Shown here one piece after another: positions 1 to 9,048 of a DNA stretch of 64,000 bases. The notes below the pieces were generated by a model. It was not told the origin of the DNA. It saw nothing but the letters and a program-made list of their open reading frames with translations, and did not search any database. Origin of the DNA: Flavivirga spongiicola (GTDB taxonomy: Bacteria > Bacteroidota > Bacteroidia > Flavobacteriales > Flavobacteriaceae); NCBI RefSeq assembly GCF_030540825.1, contig NZ_JAUOEO010000001.1:4353001-4417000 (forward strand), in the 5' to 3' direction. Each line of letters starts with the position of its first letter. Within the stretch, counting starts at the first letter, position 1. The position numbers and the translations under genes were made by a program.

Positions 1-1002
1 GATTTAACGGTGGAGTGTGACGGTACAACTGATCCTAATGGAGCATTTGCCGCTTGGTTAACGTCGTTCTCTGGAACGGATGCTTGTGGTACGGCTACCG
101 TAACCAACAACAGTAATGGCTTGAGTGACCTTTGTGGTGCTACCGGTTCGGAAACGGTTACTTTTTTCCTTACGGACGAATGTGGTAACGATATTGAGCT
201 TGATGCAACATTTACTATTGTAGATACTGCCGATCCTGAATGGACCAACCCGCCTGCCGATTTAACGGTGGAGTGTGACGGTACAACTGATCCTAATGGA
301 GCATTTGCCGCTTGGTTAACGTCGTTCTCTGGAACGGATGCTTGTGGTACGGCTACCGTAACCAACAATAGTACCGGCCTAAGCGACCTTTGTGGTGCTA
401 CCGGTTCGGAAACGGTTACTTTTTTCCTTACGGACGAATGTGGTAACGATATTGAGCTTGATGCAACATTTACTATTGTAGATACTGCCGATCCTGAATG
501 GACCAACCCGCCTGCCGATTTAACGGTGGAGTGTGACGGTACAACTGATCCTAATGGAGCATTTGCCGCTTGGTTAACGTCGTTCTCTGGAACGGATGCT
601 TGTGGTACGGCTACCGTAACTAACAATAGTACCGGCCTAAGCGACCTTTGTGGTGCTACCGGTGCAGAAACGGTTACTTTTTTCCTTACGGACGAATGTG
701 GTAACGATATTGAGCTTGATGCAACATTTACTATCGTAGATACTGCCGATCCTGAATGGACCAACCCGCCTGCCGATTTAACGGTGGAGTGTGACGGTAC
801 AACTGATCCTAATGGAGCATTTGCCGCTTGGTTAACGTCGTTCTCTGGAACGGATGCTTGTGGTACGGCTACCGTAACTAACAATAGTACCGGCCTAAGC
901 GACCTTTGTGGTGCTACCGGTTCGGAAACGGTTACTTTTTTCCTTACGGACGAATGTGGTAACGATATTGAGCTTGATGCAACATTTACTATCGTAGATA
1001 CT
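1..1002 (+). repeat. 258-bp tandem repeat array (about 3.9 copies visible)
   Basis: Copies start at 1, 259, 517 and 775, each exactly 258 bp (86 codons), so the reading frame is kept. The copies differ at only a few bases, for example around 112-128 in copy 1 against the later copies, and one Ser/Ala change in copy 3. The fourth copy diverges after about 1002. The array continues beyond the left edge, so its full copy number cannot be seen. Near-identity at synonymous sites points to recent duplication or gene conversion. Confidence 0.97.
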
Positions 1003-2604
1003 TTACCTCCTGTACTTTCATTACCTTCTAATGCAACTGCAGAATGTAGTGATGATTTAACAACAATAGCTTTTGGTACAGCTACAGCCACAGATAACTG
1101 TGACCCTACTCCAACTATAACTTTTGAAGATGATATAGAGGATGGTGCTTGTCCTAACACTTTTAAAATTATTAGAACCTGGACAGCAACAGATAGTTGT
1201 GGAAATAGTGTATCTGCAAACCAAGAAATTTCAACAGCTGACACTACTGCTCCTAAAGTATCGGGTACTATAGCTGAATTTGTTGTGGAAGGATGTAGTG
1301 TTACAGATGCTCCAGCTCCTGTTACTTCAATTGCTGAACTTGAAGATTTTGGGCTTAATATAACTGACAATTGTACAGACAATGCCAACCTTATTGTAAC
1401 CAACTCTGATACGTCTGAAAACTCCTGCCCGATTGTAATTACCAGATCTTATACTATTAAAGATGCTTGTGGTAATTCCATTACGATTACGCATAAAATT
1501 AATATTGTTGACACAACCCCACCAGTATTTTCATCGTTACCGAATGATCAAACTGTTGAATGCAGTGATAATTTAACACCAAGCTCACTTGGTACAGCTG
1601 TGGCTACAGATGATTGTGGTACTCCTCCTAATATCTCTTTTGAAGATGTTAGAACAAATGGAGATTGCCCTAACAATTATACAATTGCTCGTACATGGAC
1701 AGCTACTGATGAATGTGGTTTAGAAACTAAGCACACACAAATCATAACAGTTCAAGATACTAAAGCTCCTGAACCTACAACAACTTTTGAAGAGATATTA
1801 AACGTTAGTTGTACGGACATACCAGATATACCAGAATTGACTTTTGCCGATAATTGTTCAACTAATATTACGGTGGTATTTAATGAAACAAATTCATACG
1901 AAGAAAACGTGTTTGTTGATTATGAAATTGTTAGAACTTGGATAGTAAGAGACGAATGTGATAATGAAAAAACTTATACGCAAACACTTCAAGTAGCACT
2001 TGATGAAGTTATTACTGATTTAGCTGCTCCAGATTGGTGTTATGATGAAGGTGCTATAAATATGAATAATTTGTTACCTGACGATCTTAATACGAATGGT
2101 ACCTGGGAGTTATTAGAAGGTGATCCTGCTGCAACGCTAAACGCTAATATATTTGATCCTTCTGGGCTTGAATTAAGCGTAGATTTCTTACCGGAAAGTG
2201 GTGGAATTGATTATAAGTTCAGATACACAACTACAGATGAAGGTTGTATAAGCATTACAGAAGTTACTATGAATGTACATGCAGATTGTGTGGTACTCCC
2301 TTGTGGTGAAAACGATATCACCATATCAAAAGCTGTAACCCCTAATGGTGATGCTTATAATGAATTTTTCGAAATCTCTGGTATTGAATTATGTGGATTT
2401 ATATATGACGTAAAAATATTCAACAGATGGGGTGCTTTAGTATACGAATCTGATAATTATCAAAACGATTGGAACGGTGCAGCTAGTAGCGGATCAATTG
2501 GTACCGCTGGAAAAGTCCCCAACGGAACATATTATTATATCATTAAATTACAAAATAGTGGATTGAATCCTATAACAGGACCTGTTTATTTAGGAACCAA
2601 ATAA
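1..2604 (+). CDS. Giant repeat adhesin, C-terminal part, with type B T9SS sorting domain (5' partial)
   Basis: The frame is open from the first base, so the gene starts upstream of the window. About four near-identical 86-residue units come first, each with paired Cys motifs (VECDG, DACG, DLCG, DECG). Diverged HYR-like units follow (TATDNCD, WTATDSCGN, WTATDECG). The last ~95 residues match the gliding-motility-associated C-terminal domain (TPNGD, then FNRWG, YESDNY, WNG, PNGTYYY), which is the type B signal for export by the type IX secretion system. The product is therefore probably a secreted, disulphide-rich surface adhesin or filament. The PorP/SprF-like gene begins 12 bp downstream; type B cargo is known to need such a partner. 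The ligand is unknown. GC content of the repeats looks clearly higher than in the neighbouring genes. Confidence 0.9.
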   Translation, partial: DLTVECDGTTDPNGAFAAWLTSFSGTDACGTATVTNNSNGLSDLCGATGSETVTFFLTDECGNDIELDATFTIVDTADPEWTNPPADLTVECDGTTDPNGAFAAWLTSFSGTDACGTATVTNNSTGLSDLCGATGSETVTFFLTDECGNDIELDATFTIVDTADPEWTNPPADLTVECDGTTDPNGAFAAWLTSFSGTDACGTATVTNNSTGLSDLCGATGAETVTFFLTDECGNDIELDATFTIVDTADPEWTNPPADLTVECDGTTDPNGAFAAWLTSFSGTDACGTATVTNNSTGLSDLCGATGSETVTFFLTDECGNDIELDATFTIVDTLPPVLSLPSNATAECSDDLTTIAFGTATATDNCDPTPTITFEDDIEDGACPNTFKIIRTWTATDSCGNSVSANQEISTADTTAPKVSGTIAEFVVEGCSVTDAPAPVTSIAELEDFGLNITDNCTDNANLIVTNSDTSENSCPIVITRSYTIKDACGNSITITHKINIVDTTPPVFSSLPNDQTVECSDNLTPSSLGTAVATDDCGTPPNISFEDVRTNGDCPNNYTIARTWTATDECGLETKHTQIITVQDTKAPEPTTTFEEILNVSCTDIPDIPELTFADNCSTNITVVFNETNSYEENVFVDYEIVRTWIVRDECDNEKTYTQTLQVALDEVITDLAAPDWCYDEGAINMNNLLPDDLNTNGTWELLEGDPAATLNANIFDPSGLELSVDFLPESGGIDYKFRYTTTDEGCISITEVTMNVHADCVVLPCGENDITISKAVTPNGDAYNEFFEISGIELCGFIYDVKIFNRWGALVYESDNYQNDWNGAASSGSIGTAGKVPNGTYYYIIKLQNSGLNPITGPVYLGTK

Positions 2605-2616
2605 AAAACATAACCT

Positions 2617-3543
2617 ATGAAACTTATTAAATATAATATAATCGCTATTGCATTGTTAAGCTGTACGGTTGGAATTGCACAACAATTACCGCAATTCACA
2701 CAGTATATGTACAATACAATCTCAATAAACCCAGCTTATGCAGGGAGTCGAGAAGCTTTAAGCGTCGTTGGATTACATAGAAGCCAGTGGGTTGGTTTTA
2801 AAGGAGGTCCTATAACACAAACGCTTTCTGTTCATACCCCACTAAGGAATGATAGAATTGGATTGGGATTAACTTTTATTGAAGATGATTTAGGTCCTCA
2901 AAATTACTCATACTTATATGGTGATTTTTCATATAGTATTCCTACTGGAAAAACTGGAAAATTAGCTTTTGGTTTAAAAGGTGGTTTTACTGGTTATACT
3001 TTTGATCAAGATTTTTTAACTGATCCAACAGTAACTGAAGATCCTTTTTTTAGTGGTACAGAAAATCGCTGGGCTCCAAATATTGGTGCGGGTGTTTATT
3101 ACCATACCAACAGGTTCTATGCTGGGTTATCTGCTCCAAGAATATTAAACACTGATGAAAACAAACAAGGCGACTATAAAGCTTTAGAACGTATTAGTTA
3201 CTATTTTACACTAGGTGGTGTACTTGATATAAGTAAAAGCTTCAAATTTAAACCTGCTGGTTTAATAAAGGCAACCAATGGAGCGCCTCTATCATTCGAT
3301 CTTACCGCTAATTTCTTATACAATGAGAAATTCTGGATAGGTGGATCTTATAGAATTAATGAGCAAACTGCTGCTATTGGTGGTATTGCTGACTTTCAAG
3401 TTTCAAGACAATTACGTGTAGGTTATGCTTATGAAAAACCAATTTCTGACATAGCTAGCTACACGACAGGTACACACGAGATATTACTTATATATGAATT
3501 TAAATTCTTAAGTTCTAAACTAAAATCACCAAGATATTTCTAA
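2617..3543 (+). CDS. PorP/SprF family type IX secretion outer-membrane protein
   Basis: A 308-residue protein with an N-terminal signal peptide ending near IAQQ. It has the family hallmark opening (QFTQYMYN, then NPAYAGSRE and LHRSQWVGF) followed by repeated amphipathic strands of an outer-membrane beta-barrel. Family members such as SprF are needed for secretion or surface attachment of a linked type B CTD protein. This one starts 12 bp after such a gene and 13 bp before an OmpA/PD40 gene, so it is very probably co-transcribed and dedicated to the upstream adhesin. It is a paralogue type, not the single-copy core PorP that can be named with certainty, so no symbol is given. Confidence 0.92.
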   Translation: MKLIKYNIIAIALLSCTVGIAQQLPQFTQYMYNTISINPAYAGSREALSVVGLHRSQWVGFKGGPITQTLSVHTPLRNDRIGLGLTFIEDDLGPQNYSYLYGDFSYSIPTGKTGKLAFGLKGGFTGYTFDQDFLTDPTVTEDPFFSGTENRWAPNIGAGVYYHTNRFYAGLSAPRILNTDENKQGDYKALERISYYFTLGGVLDISKSFKFKPAGLIKATNGAPLSFDLTANFLYNEKFWIGGSYRINEQTAAIGGIADFQVSRQLRVGYAYEKPISDIASYTTGTHEILLIYEFKFLSSKLKSPRYF

Positions 3544-3556
3544 TAAGACTTTTTAT

Positions 3557-5479
3557 ATGAAAAATAAAAACTACATATTAGTCTGTATCGCTTTAATGCT
3601 AAGCTTTTCTGTCTTTTCTCAACAAGGAAAACAAAAAAGAGCAGATACCTTATTTAATAAATTCTCTTTTGTGAAAGCTGCAAAAGTTTACAGAGAACTT
3701 ATCCAAAATAATTATAATAAAGACTATGCAACTCGTCAATTAGCAGATTGCTATGCTTATTTAAGAGACCCTAGAAATGCTTCCAGGTATTATAAAAGTG
3801 TCGTTAAGCAAAAAAATGCCCCTGTTGAATATTACTATAAATATGCACAATCACTTCGAGGAATGAAAAAATATGACGATTCTCAAGTTTGGTTAAAGCG
3901 TTATAAGGACTCTGGAGGTGTTGTAAATGCTAATGATTTCTCAAAAGACATCAATTTTATTACCAGTGTTTTTGGTGCAAAACAGCAGTATTTTTTAGAT
4001 CGCGTGCGTTTCAATTCAAAATATAGTGATTTTGGTGCTTTTGAACATGATGGTAAAGTGTATTTTGCCTCTGCTAGAGATGAAGGCGTTTCCATAAAAC
4101 GCCTGTATGGTTGGAATGAACAACCTTTTTTAGATGTTTATGTAACCGATGTTGGATCTAAAAGAAATGTTGATCATACTGGAAAAGTAAAAGGAGATGT
4201 AAACTCTATTTATCATGATGGTCCGATAACCATTACAAAAGATGGCCGTACTATGTACTTTTCTAGTAATAACTTTACAAAGGAAGCCGGTGAAGTAAAA
4301 GACAAAAAAGGGCTAACAAATATGAAAATCTACAGGGCTACTTTAGTTGATGGTGAATGGACTAATATTGAAGACCTATCCATCAATGGTGATAATTTTT
4401 CAACACAGCACCCCGCTTTAAATATTGATGATACTAAGCTGTACTTTACATCTGATAGACCAGGAACTAAAGGAGGTTCAGATATATGGGTTATAGATAT
4501 ACGTCCAGATGGTACACTAATGGAATTGAAAAATGTTGGAGATACTGTAAATACGGAAAGTGCTGAAGGGTTTCCATTTATAAATAATGAAGGTGTTCTA
4601 TTCTTTTCTTCAGATGGACATACAGGTCTAGGGCTATTAGACATTTTTGCCACTATTAAAGGTGAAGATGATGACAGCATTGTAGACGTCATAAATTTAG
4701 GAGTTCCTGTAAATTCCAATAAAGATGATTTTTCATTTACTATGAACCCAAATGGCATTACTGGTTATTTTGCATCAAACAGAAAGGGTGGTCGCGGTAG
4801 CGATGATATTTACGCTTATCACAGAAAGCCTGTTTTGCATGTTGAAGGTGTTGTAACAGATGCTATTAATACCAACCCTATAGCTAATTCAGTTATTACG
4901 CTATACGATGATAATGACAACAAAATAGCCAACATGGTAACCGACGAAAATGGCTATTATCAAATAAATATTGATAGAAATAAAGATTATAAAATTGTTG
5001 CTAGTCAAGATAAATATATTGATGACTACAGAACATTTACATCAAAAAATATTCAAACCGAGCTAATAACTATTAATGCTAACTTGTTATTAAATCCAGT
5101 ACAAGATGTTATAAAACTTGCAGAATTAAACAATATATATTTCGATTTCAACAAATATAACATTAGAGAAGATGCTGCTTTAGAACTGGATAAAATTGTT
5201 AGCCTGATGCAAAACGATTATCCTGAGATGGTAATCAGAATTGAGTCCCATACCGATTCAAGAGGTAATCTAACATATAATGATAAATTATCTATAGATA
5301 GAGCAAATTCAACTTATGAGTATTTAATTTCTAAAGGTATTACTCCTGAAAGAATTACAGAACATCAAGGTTTTGGTGAGCGTAGATTAACCAATGGTTG
5401 TGAAGATGGAGAAAACTGTGAAGAAGAAGACCATCAATTAAACAGACGTACTCAATTTATAGTTGTAAAAATGGAATAG
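3557..5479 (+). CDS. OmpA family protein with PD40 beta-propeller (copy 1)
   Basis: A 640-residue protein with a signal peptide (cleavage near FSQQG). The order is: N-terminal helical TPR-like region (~25-125), WD40-like PD40 repeats (~150-425, with FSSN, YFTSDRPG, FFSSDGH and YFASNRKGGRGSDDIY), a carboxypeptidase-regulatory-like beta-sandwich (~430-510) and a C-terminal OmpA peptidoglycan-binding domain (IYFDFNKYNI, ESHTDSRG, NRRTQF). It probably ties the secretion/adhesin complex in the outer membrane to the cell wall. It lies 13 bp after the PorP/SprF gene and is followed by a close paralogue. The same trio is common beside gliding-type adhesins in Flavobacteriaceae. Confidence 0.92.
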   Translation: MKNKNYILVCIALMLSFSVFSQQGKQKRADTLFNKFSFVKAAKVYRELIQNNYNKDYATRQLADCYAYLRDPRNASRYYKSVVKQKNAPVEYYYKYAQSLRGMKKYDDSQVWLKRYKDSGGVVNANDFSKDINFITSVFGAKQQYFLDRVRFNSKYSDFGAFEHDGKVYFASARDEGVSIKRLYGWNEQPFLDVYVTDVGSKRNVDHTGKVKGDVNSIYHDGPITITKDGRTMYFSSNNFTKEAGEVKDKKGLTNMKIYRATLVDGEWTNIEDLSINGDNFSTQHPALNIDDTKLYFTSDRPGTKGGSDIWVIDIRPDGTLMELKNVGDTVNTESAEGFPFINNEGVLFFSSDGHTGLGLLDIFATIKGEDDDSIVDVINLGVPVNSNKDDFSFTMNPNGITGYFASNRKGGRGSDDIYAYHRKPVLHVEGVVTDAINTNPIANSVITLYDDNDNKIANMVTDENGYYQINIDRNKDYKIVASQDKYIDDYRTFTSKNIQTELITINANLLLNPVQDVIKLAELNNIYFDFNKYNIREDAALELDKIVSLMQNDYPEMVIRIESHTDSRGNLTYNDKLSIDRANSTYEYLISKGITPERITEHQGFGERRLTNGCEDGENCEEEDHQLNRRTQFIVVKME

Positions 5480-5482
5480 CAT

Positions 5483-5499
5483 ACAGTTTAACCAACTGT
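5483..5499 (+). other. Short hairpin between the OmpA paralogues
   Basis: A 6-bp inverted repeat (ACAGTT / AACTGT) with a 5-nt loop starts 4 bases after the first OmpA stop codon, and no T-tract follows. It may only weakly stabilise the mRNA end. The 80-bp gap to the next gene is longer than the other gaps in this cluster. Confidence 0.3.
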
Positions 5500-5559
5500 G
5501 CCTAAATAAATAAAAACTATCACTAATTAGTATAAGTTTTTAATTAAAACTATGACCCC

Positions 5560-7479
5560 ATGAGATTAAAAAATAACATATTAACTAGTATTATATTGTT
5601 TGCAAGTTTCTCTGCACTTGCTCAATACGGTTCTCAAAAAAAGGCAGACAATCTGTTTAACAAGTTTTCGTTTGTTAATGCTGCTCAAGTTTATCATAAT
5701 CTTATAGAGAAAGACTTTAATGCAGATTATGCAACCAGACAATTAGCAGATAGTTATGCTTTCATGCGAAATCCAGATAGCGCTGTAGTCTACTATAAAA
5801 AAGTAGTAGAACAACCTAATGTTCCTATTGCATACTATTACAATTACGCACAAGCATTAAGAGGTATAAAAGCATATAAAGAATCTCGTGTTTGGTTGAA
5901 ACGCTATAAAAAAGCCGGCGGAAAAATAGATAATGAAAAGTTTTTAAAAGACTCTGATTTTATTAATTCCATTTTTAACGCGAAACAACAATATTTTTTG
6001 ACTGAGGTTAATTTTAATTCAAAATATAGCGATTTTGGAGCTTACGAGCATGATGGTCATATTTACTTTGCTTCATCCAGAAATGAAGGCGTTTCAACAA
6101 AACATATTTACGGTTGGAATGAAGAACCTTTTTTAGACATATATGTAACTGACAAAAGTGCTAATGATAGTATTGTAGATCACAAATCTAAACTAAAAGG
6201 AGATATAAATTCTATTTATCATGAAGGTCCAATTACTATAACAAAAGATGGGAAAACCATGTATTTTTCTAGAAATAATTATGCGAAAAATGTTTTAGAA
6301 AAAGACGAAGAAGGTATCTCAAATCTTAAAATCTATAAAGCATCCTTAATTGAAAATGAATGGACAAATATTGAAGAGCTTCCTTTTAATAACAATGACT
6401 TTTCTAATGGGCATCCTGCATTGAACAATGATGAAACAAAGTTGTTTTTTGCTTCTAATATGCCTAATGGCTTTGGAGGAACAGATATTTACCATGTAGA
6501 TATAAATAGTGATGGCTCTTTTGGTACACCCCAAAACTTAGGAAATATAGTAAACACAGATAAAAATGAAAGATTTCCTTTTATTAATAATGAAGGTGTA
6601 CTTTTCTTTGCTTCAGACGGTCATCCTGGATTAGGTCTATTAGATATTTTCGGAACCGTTTCAGACAAAAACAATAACATTATCAGTATTCTTAATCTCG
6701 GTGTTCCAGTAAACTCAAGTAAAGATGATTTTTCATTTTTCATGAATGAAGATGGGTTGTCAGGATATTTTGCATCTAATAGAAATGGTGGTGTCGGTAG
6801 TGATGATATTTATGCATATGACAGAATTCCACAGCTAAAAATAGAAGGATCTATAACAGATGTCACTACAAACGAGCCTATACCAAATGCCATTGTTACA
6901 CTGCTTGATAGTAACAATGAACAAATAGCACGTTTAGAAACAGACGAAGATGGAAATTATGAAATAAATATAGACAGAGATACCGACTATGTATTAAACA
7001 TCAAAAAAGATGATTATATAAACGATACTAGACACGTTACTTCTAAAGGTGTAGAAAATAAAGTGACGCGCATTACCGAAGACTTCAATCTAAATCGTGT
7101 TATAAAGGTGACACCTATTACTGAGTTCTACCCTATTTACTTTGACTTTAATAAGTTTGATATAAGACGAGATGATACCGTTGAATTAGATAGAATCGTT
7201 AATTTAATGATGAATATTTATCCAAATATGATCATTAAAATAGAATCGCATACAGATTCCAGGGGCTCCTCTGAATATAACAATAAACTGTCTCTAGATA
7301 GAGCAAAAGCAACGTACAAATACCTAATAGACAAAGGAGTCAACCCTGACAGAATTACTGAATACAAAGGCTCTGGTGAGCAAAAATTATTAAATAATTG
7401 TGATGGCACTATTAATTGTACTGAAGAAGAACATCAATTAAACAGACGCACACAGTTTATTGTAATTAAAATGGAATAA
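5560..7479 (+). CDS. OmpA family protein with PD40 beta-propeller (copy 2)
   Basis: A 639-residue paralogue of the preceding gene with the same architecture: signal peptide (ALAQYG), helical N-terminal region with the shared KADNLFNKFSFV motif, PD40 propeller (YFASSRNEG, FFASNMPNG, YFASNRNGGVGSDDIY), regulatory-like sandwich and OmpA domain (IYFDFNKFDI, ESHTDSRGSS, NRRTQF). The two copies align end to end without large gaps, which indicates tandem duplication followed by divergence. It is probably expressed with the cluster, and a strong bidirectional terminator follows 62 bp downstream. Whether the copies serve the same adhesin or have split roles cannot be told from sequence. Confidence 0.92.
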   Translation: MRLKNNILTSIILFASFSALAQYGSQKKADNLFNKFSFVNAAQVYHNLIEKDFNADYATRQLADSYAFMRNPDSAVVYYKKVVEQPNVPIAYYYNYAQALRGIKAYKESRVWLKRYKKAGGKIDNEKFLKDSDFINSIFNAKQQYFLTEVNFNSKYSDFGAYEHDGHIYFASSRNEGVSTKHIYGWNEEPFLDIYVTDKSANDSIVDHKSKLKGDINSIYHEGPITITKDGKTMYFSRNNYAKNVLEKDEEGISNLKIYKASLIENEWTNIEELPFNNNDFSNGHPALNNDETKLFFASNMPNGFGGTDIYHVDINSDGSFGTPQNLGNIVNTDKNERFPFINNEGVLFFASDGHPGLGLLDIFGTVSDKNNNIISILNLGVPVNSSKDDFSFFMNEDGLSGYFASNRNGGVGSDDIYAYDRIPQLKIEGSITDVTTNEPIPNAIVTLLDSNNEQIARLETDEDGNYEINIDRDTDYVLNIKKDDYINDTRHVTSKGVENKVTRITEDFNLNRVIKVTPITEFYPIYFDFNKFDIRRDDTVELDRIVNLMMNIYPNMIIKIESHTDSRGSSEYNNKLSLDRAKATYKYLIDKGVNPDRITEYKGSGEQKLLNNCDGTINCTEEEHQLNRRTQFIVIKME

Positions 7480-7540
7480 TTTAAAAGCAATACTTCGTTT
7501 ATTTAATCTTTAGACATATCAACCCTTTAAAAATAAAACA

Positions 7541-7572
7541 AAAATCCTCTCAAAAAATGAGAGGATTTTTTA
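7541..7572 (+). terminator. Intrinsic terminator after the adhesin/OmpA cluster
   Basis: A perfect 11-bp stem (7541-7551 with 7559-7569), 7-nt loop, then a T-tract. The opposite strand also carries T-rich sequence after the stem, so it can serve the convergent CAP-domain gene at 7714-8211. Confidence 0.9.
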
Positions 7573-7713
7573 CCTAAAGCTAAATTCAATAACAATTAAG
7601 TTATCAATAAATAACCTATTTAATTCTACATTACATGATTAAACCATGCAAATTTCGCTAAAAATTAGTATATTAAATTAGGTTATGTTTTAATCGCTTT
7701 CTCAAAAGCAATC

Positions 7714-8211
7714 TTATTTCTTTATAAAGATGTTAGTAAAATACCACCTTCCATTCTCGTTTTTTTCTGCAGAAACATCAAAGTTTGAGAAATCGCCTTC
7801 TATAGTCCCTCTATGTCCATCGCTTTTAATCCAAGCTTTTACTACAGTTTGTGCAGAACTATATCCATATGCAACATTTTCAGATACTTTTTTAGCACCA
7901 GCATTAGCCTTTAAATAATTACTACGGGTAAAAAAATTATCGTGTGATACTTCATTTTGGTCTACCATATAGTCTGTATGACTATATGCTACAGATTTCA
8001 CTACAGACATATCATTTAAGGCATTCAACTCTAATGACACTCTATACTCATTAATAAGCTTAAGTATCTCTATTTCAATGTCTTTTGATTCTTTTGTAAC
8101 AAGGCTTAACTCCATAGCATCAGCCTTATCATCAATGCTGTCTGTTGAGCAGGAAGTAAATGTCAACACAGCAAACAATACCAATAATGGCAGTTTAATT
8201 AATGACTTCAT
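7714..8211 (-). CDS. CAP-domain (SCP-like) lipoprotein
   Basis: A 165-residue protein with a type II signal peptide and lipobox (FTSC, Cys about 21). It then has a CAP/SCP fold: INEYR near residue 53, SHTDYM and SHDNF in the middle, ENVAYGY, and a C-terminal W-x-F-TNIF strand. Bacterial CAP proteins are envelope or secreted proteins of mostly unknown activity. The gene is monocistronic as far as can be seen. A second, more distant CAP-domain lipoprotein lies at 30634-31275. Confidence 0.85.
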   Translation of the reverse strand: MKSLIKLPLLVLFAVLTFTSCSTDSIDDKADAMELSLVTKESKDIEIEILKLINEYRVSLELNALNDMSVVKSVAYSHTDYMVDQNEVSHDNFFTRSNYLKANAGAKKVSENVAYGYSSAQTVVKAWIKSDGHRGTIEGDFSNFDVSAEKNENGRWYFTNIFIKK

Positions 8212-8285
8212 AAGTAGGTAATTTAGATTAGGTTCTGTAAAATTAGCAGCCTACCCTGAAGTAAATGTTAATAAAATGTTAAAAT

Positions 8286-8329
8286 CGATTAAAAACACGC
8301 ATTATGTCGTATTATAATGCTTTTAATCG
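8286..8329 (-). terminator. Bulged hairpin downstream of pdxH
   Basis: The left arm (8286-8305) pairs with the right arm (8314-8329) over 9 + 7 bp, with a 4-nt bulge (8295-8298). On the minus strand it lies 47 bases after the pdxH stop and is followed by a T-rich but interrupted tract. It is a plausible imperfect terminator, or an mRNA 3' structure. Confidence 0.45.
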
Positions 8330-8375
8330 ACAAAATGCAATTTGTAATAAAAATATTATAAATTTTAACGATGAT

Positions 8376-9023
8376 TTAAGGAGATAACCGATCAATTCTC
8401 CAATTATAATCAGCCTGAAGTGTAAATCTAATTCTGTCGTGTAATCTATTTGGACGACCTTGCCAAAATTCAATTTCTGAAGGCTTTACAATATAACCAC
8501 CCCAACTTGTTGGTCTTGTTATTTCTTTTCCTTCAAATTCTTTTTCTAATTTTAAAAGCTTTTTTTCAATGGCATCCCTATTTTCAATAACTTCACTCTG
8601 ATTTGAAGCTATAGCACTTAATTGACTGCCTCTGGGCCTAGACTCAAAATAGCCATCACTTAAGTTTTCTGCAATCTTTTCAGCTTTCCCTTTTATAATA
8701 ATTTGACGTTCGGCTCCATGCCAAAAAAAGGATAAACATACGTTTGGATTTTTATTTATCGCTTTTCCTTTTTCACTGTTATAATTTGTGTAAAATATAA
8801 ACCCCTCGTATGTAAAACGTTTTAATAACACCACTCTATTCTTTGGGAATCCATCTAAACCTATTGTAGAAACCGTCATAGCATTAGTTTCATCTTCGAT
8901 AAAAAACTTGTCTACTTCATAAAACCATTTTTGAAATAATTCCATTGGGTTTTCTGGTACATCTTTTAAAAGCAATTCGTGCTTTTCGTAAGACTTTCTA
9001 TAATTGCTTAAATCTTTTTCCAT
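8376..9023 (-). CDS. pdxH: Pyridoxamine 5'-phosphate oxidase
   Basis: A 215-residue FMN enzyme that oxidises pyridoxine/pyridoxamine 5'-phosphate to pyridoxal 5'-phosphate in the cytoplasm. It is a normal length for the family. Diagnostic stretches are VVLLKRF and FYTNYNSEKGK (FMN binding), SFFWHGAERQI, ESRPRGSQ, and the C-terminal PROSITE-type block (EFWQGRPNRLHDR followed by W-x-IDRLSP). The gene is transcribed leftward, divergent from the first of two small paralogues at 9112. Confidence 0.97.
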   Translation of the reverse strand: MEKDLSNYRKSYEKHELLLKDVPENPMELFQKWFYEVDKFFIEDETNAMTVSTIGLDGFPKNRVVLLKRFTYEGFIFYTNYNSEKGKAINKNPNVCLSFFWHGAERQIIIKGKAEKIAENLSDGYFESRPRGSQLSAIASNQSEVIENRDAIEKKLLKLEKEFEGKEITRPTSWGGYIVKPSEIEFWQGRPNRLHDRIRFTLQADYNWRIDRLSP

Positions 9024-9048
9024 AGATTACAAAATAACAAAAAAATAA

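Noticed and set aside
1..1002. Regular repeats as a CRISPR array
   Set aside because: Units are 258 bp, adjacent without spacers and translate in one frame as protein repeats.
4330..4758. 142-codon antisense frame within the first OmpA/PD40 gene
   Set aside because: It is the mirror of a well-supported gene; Ser/Pro-rich content is what reverse-reading of such coding DNA gives.
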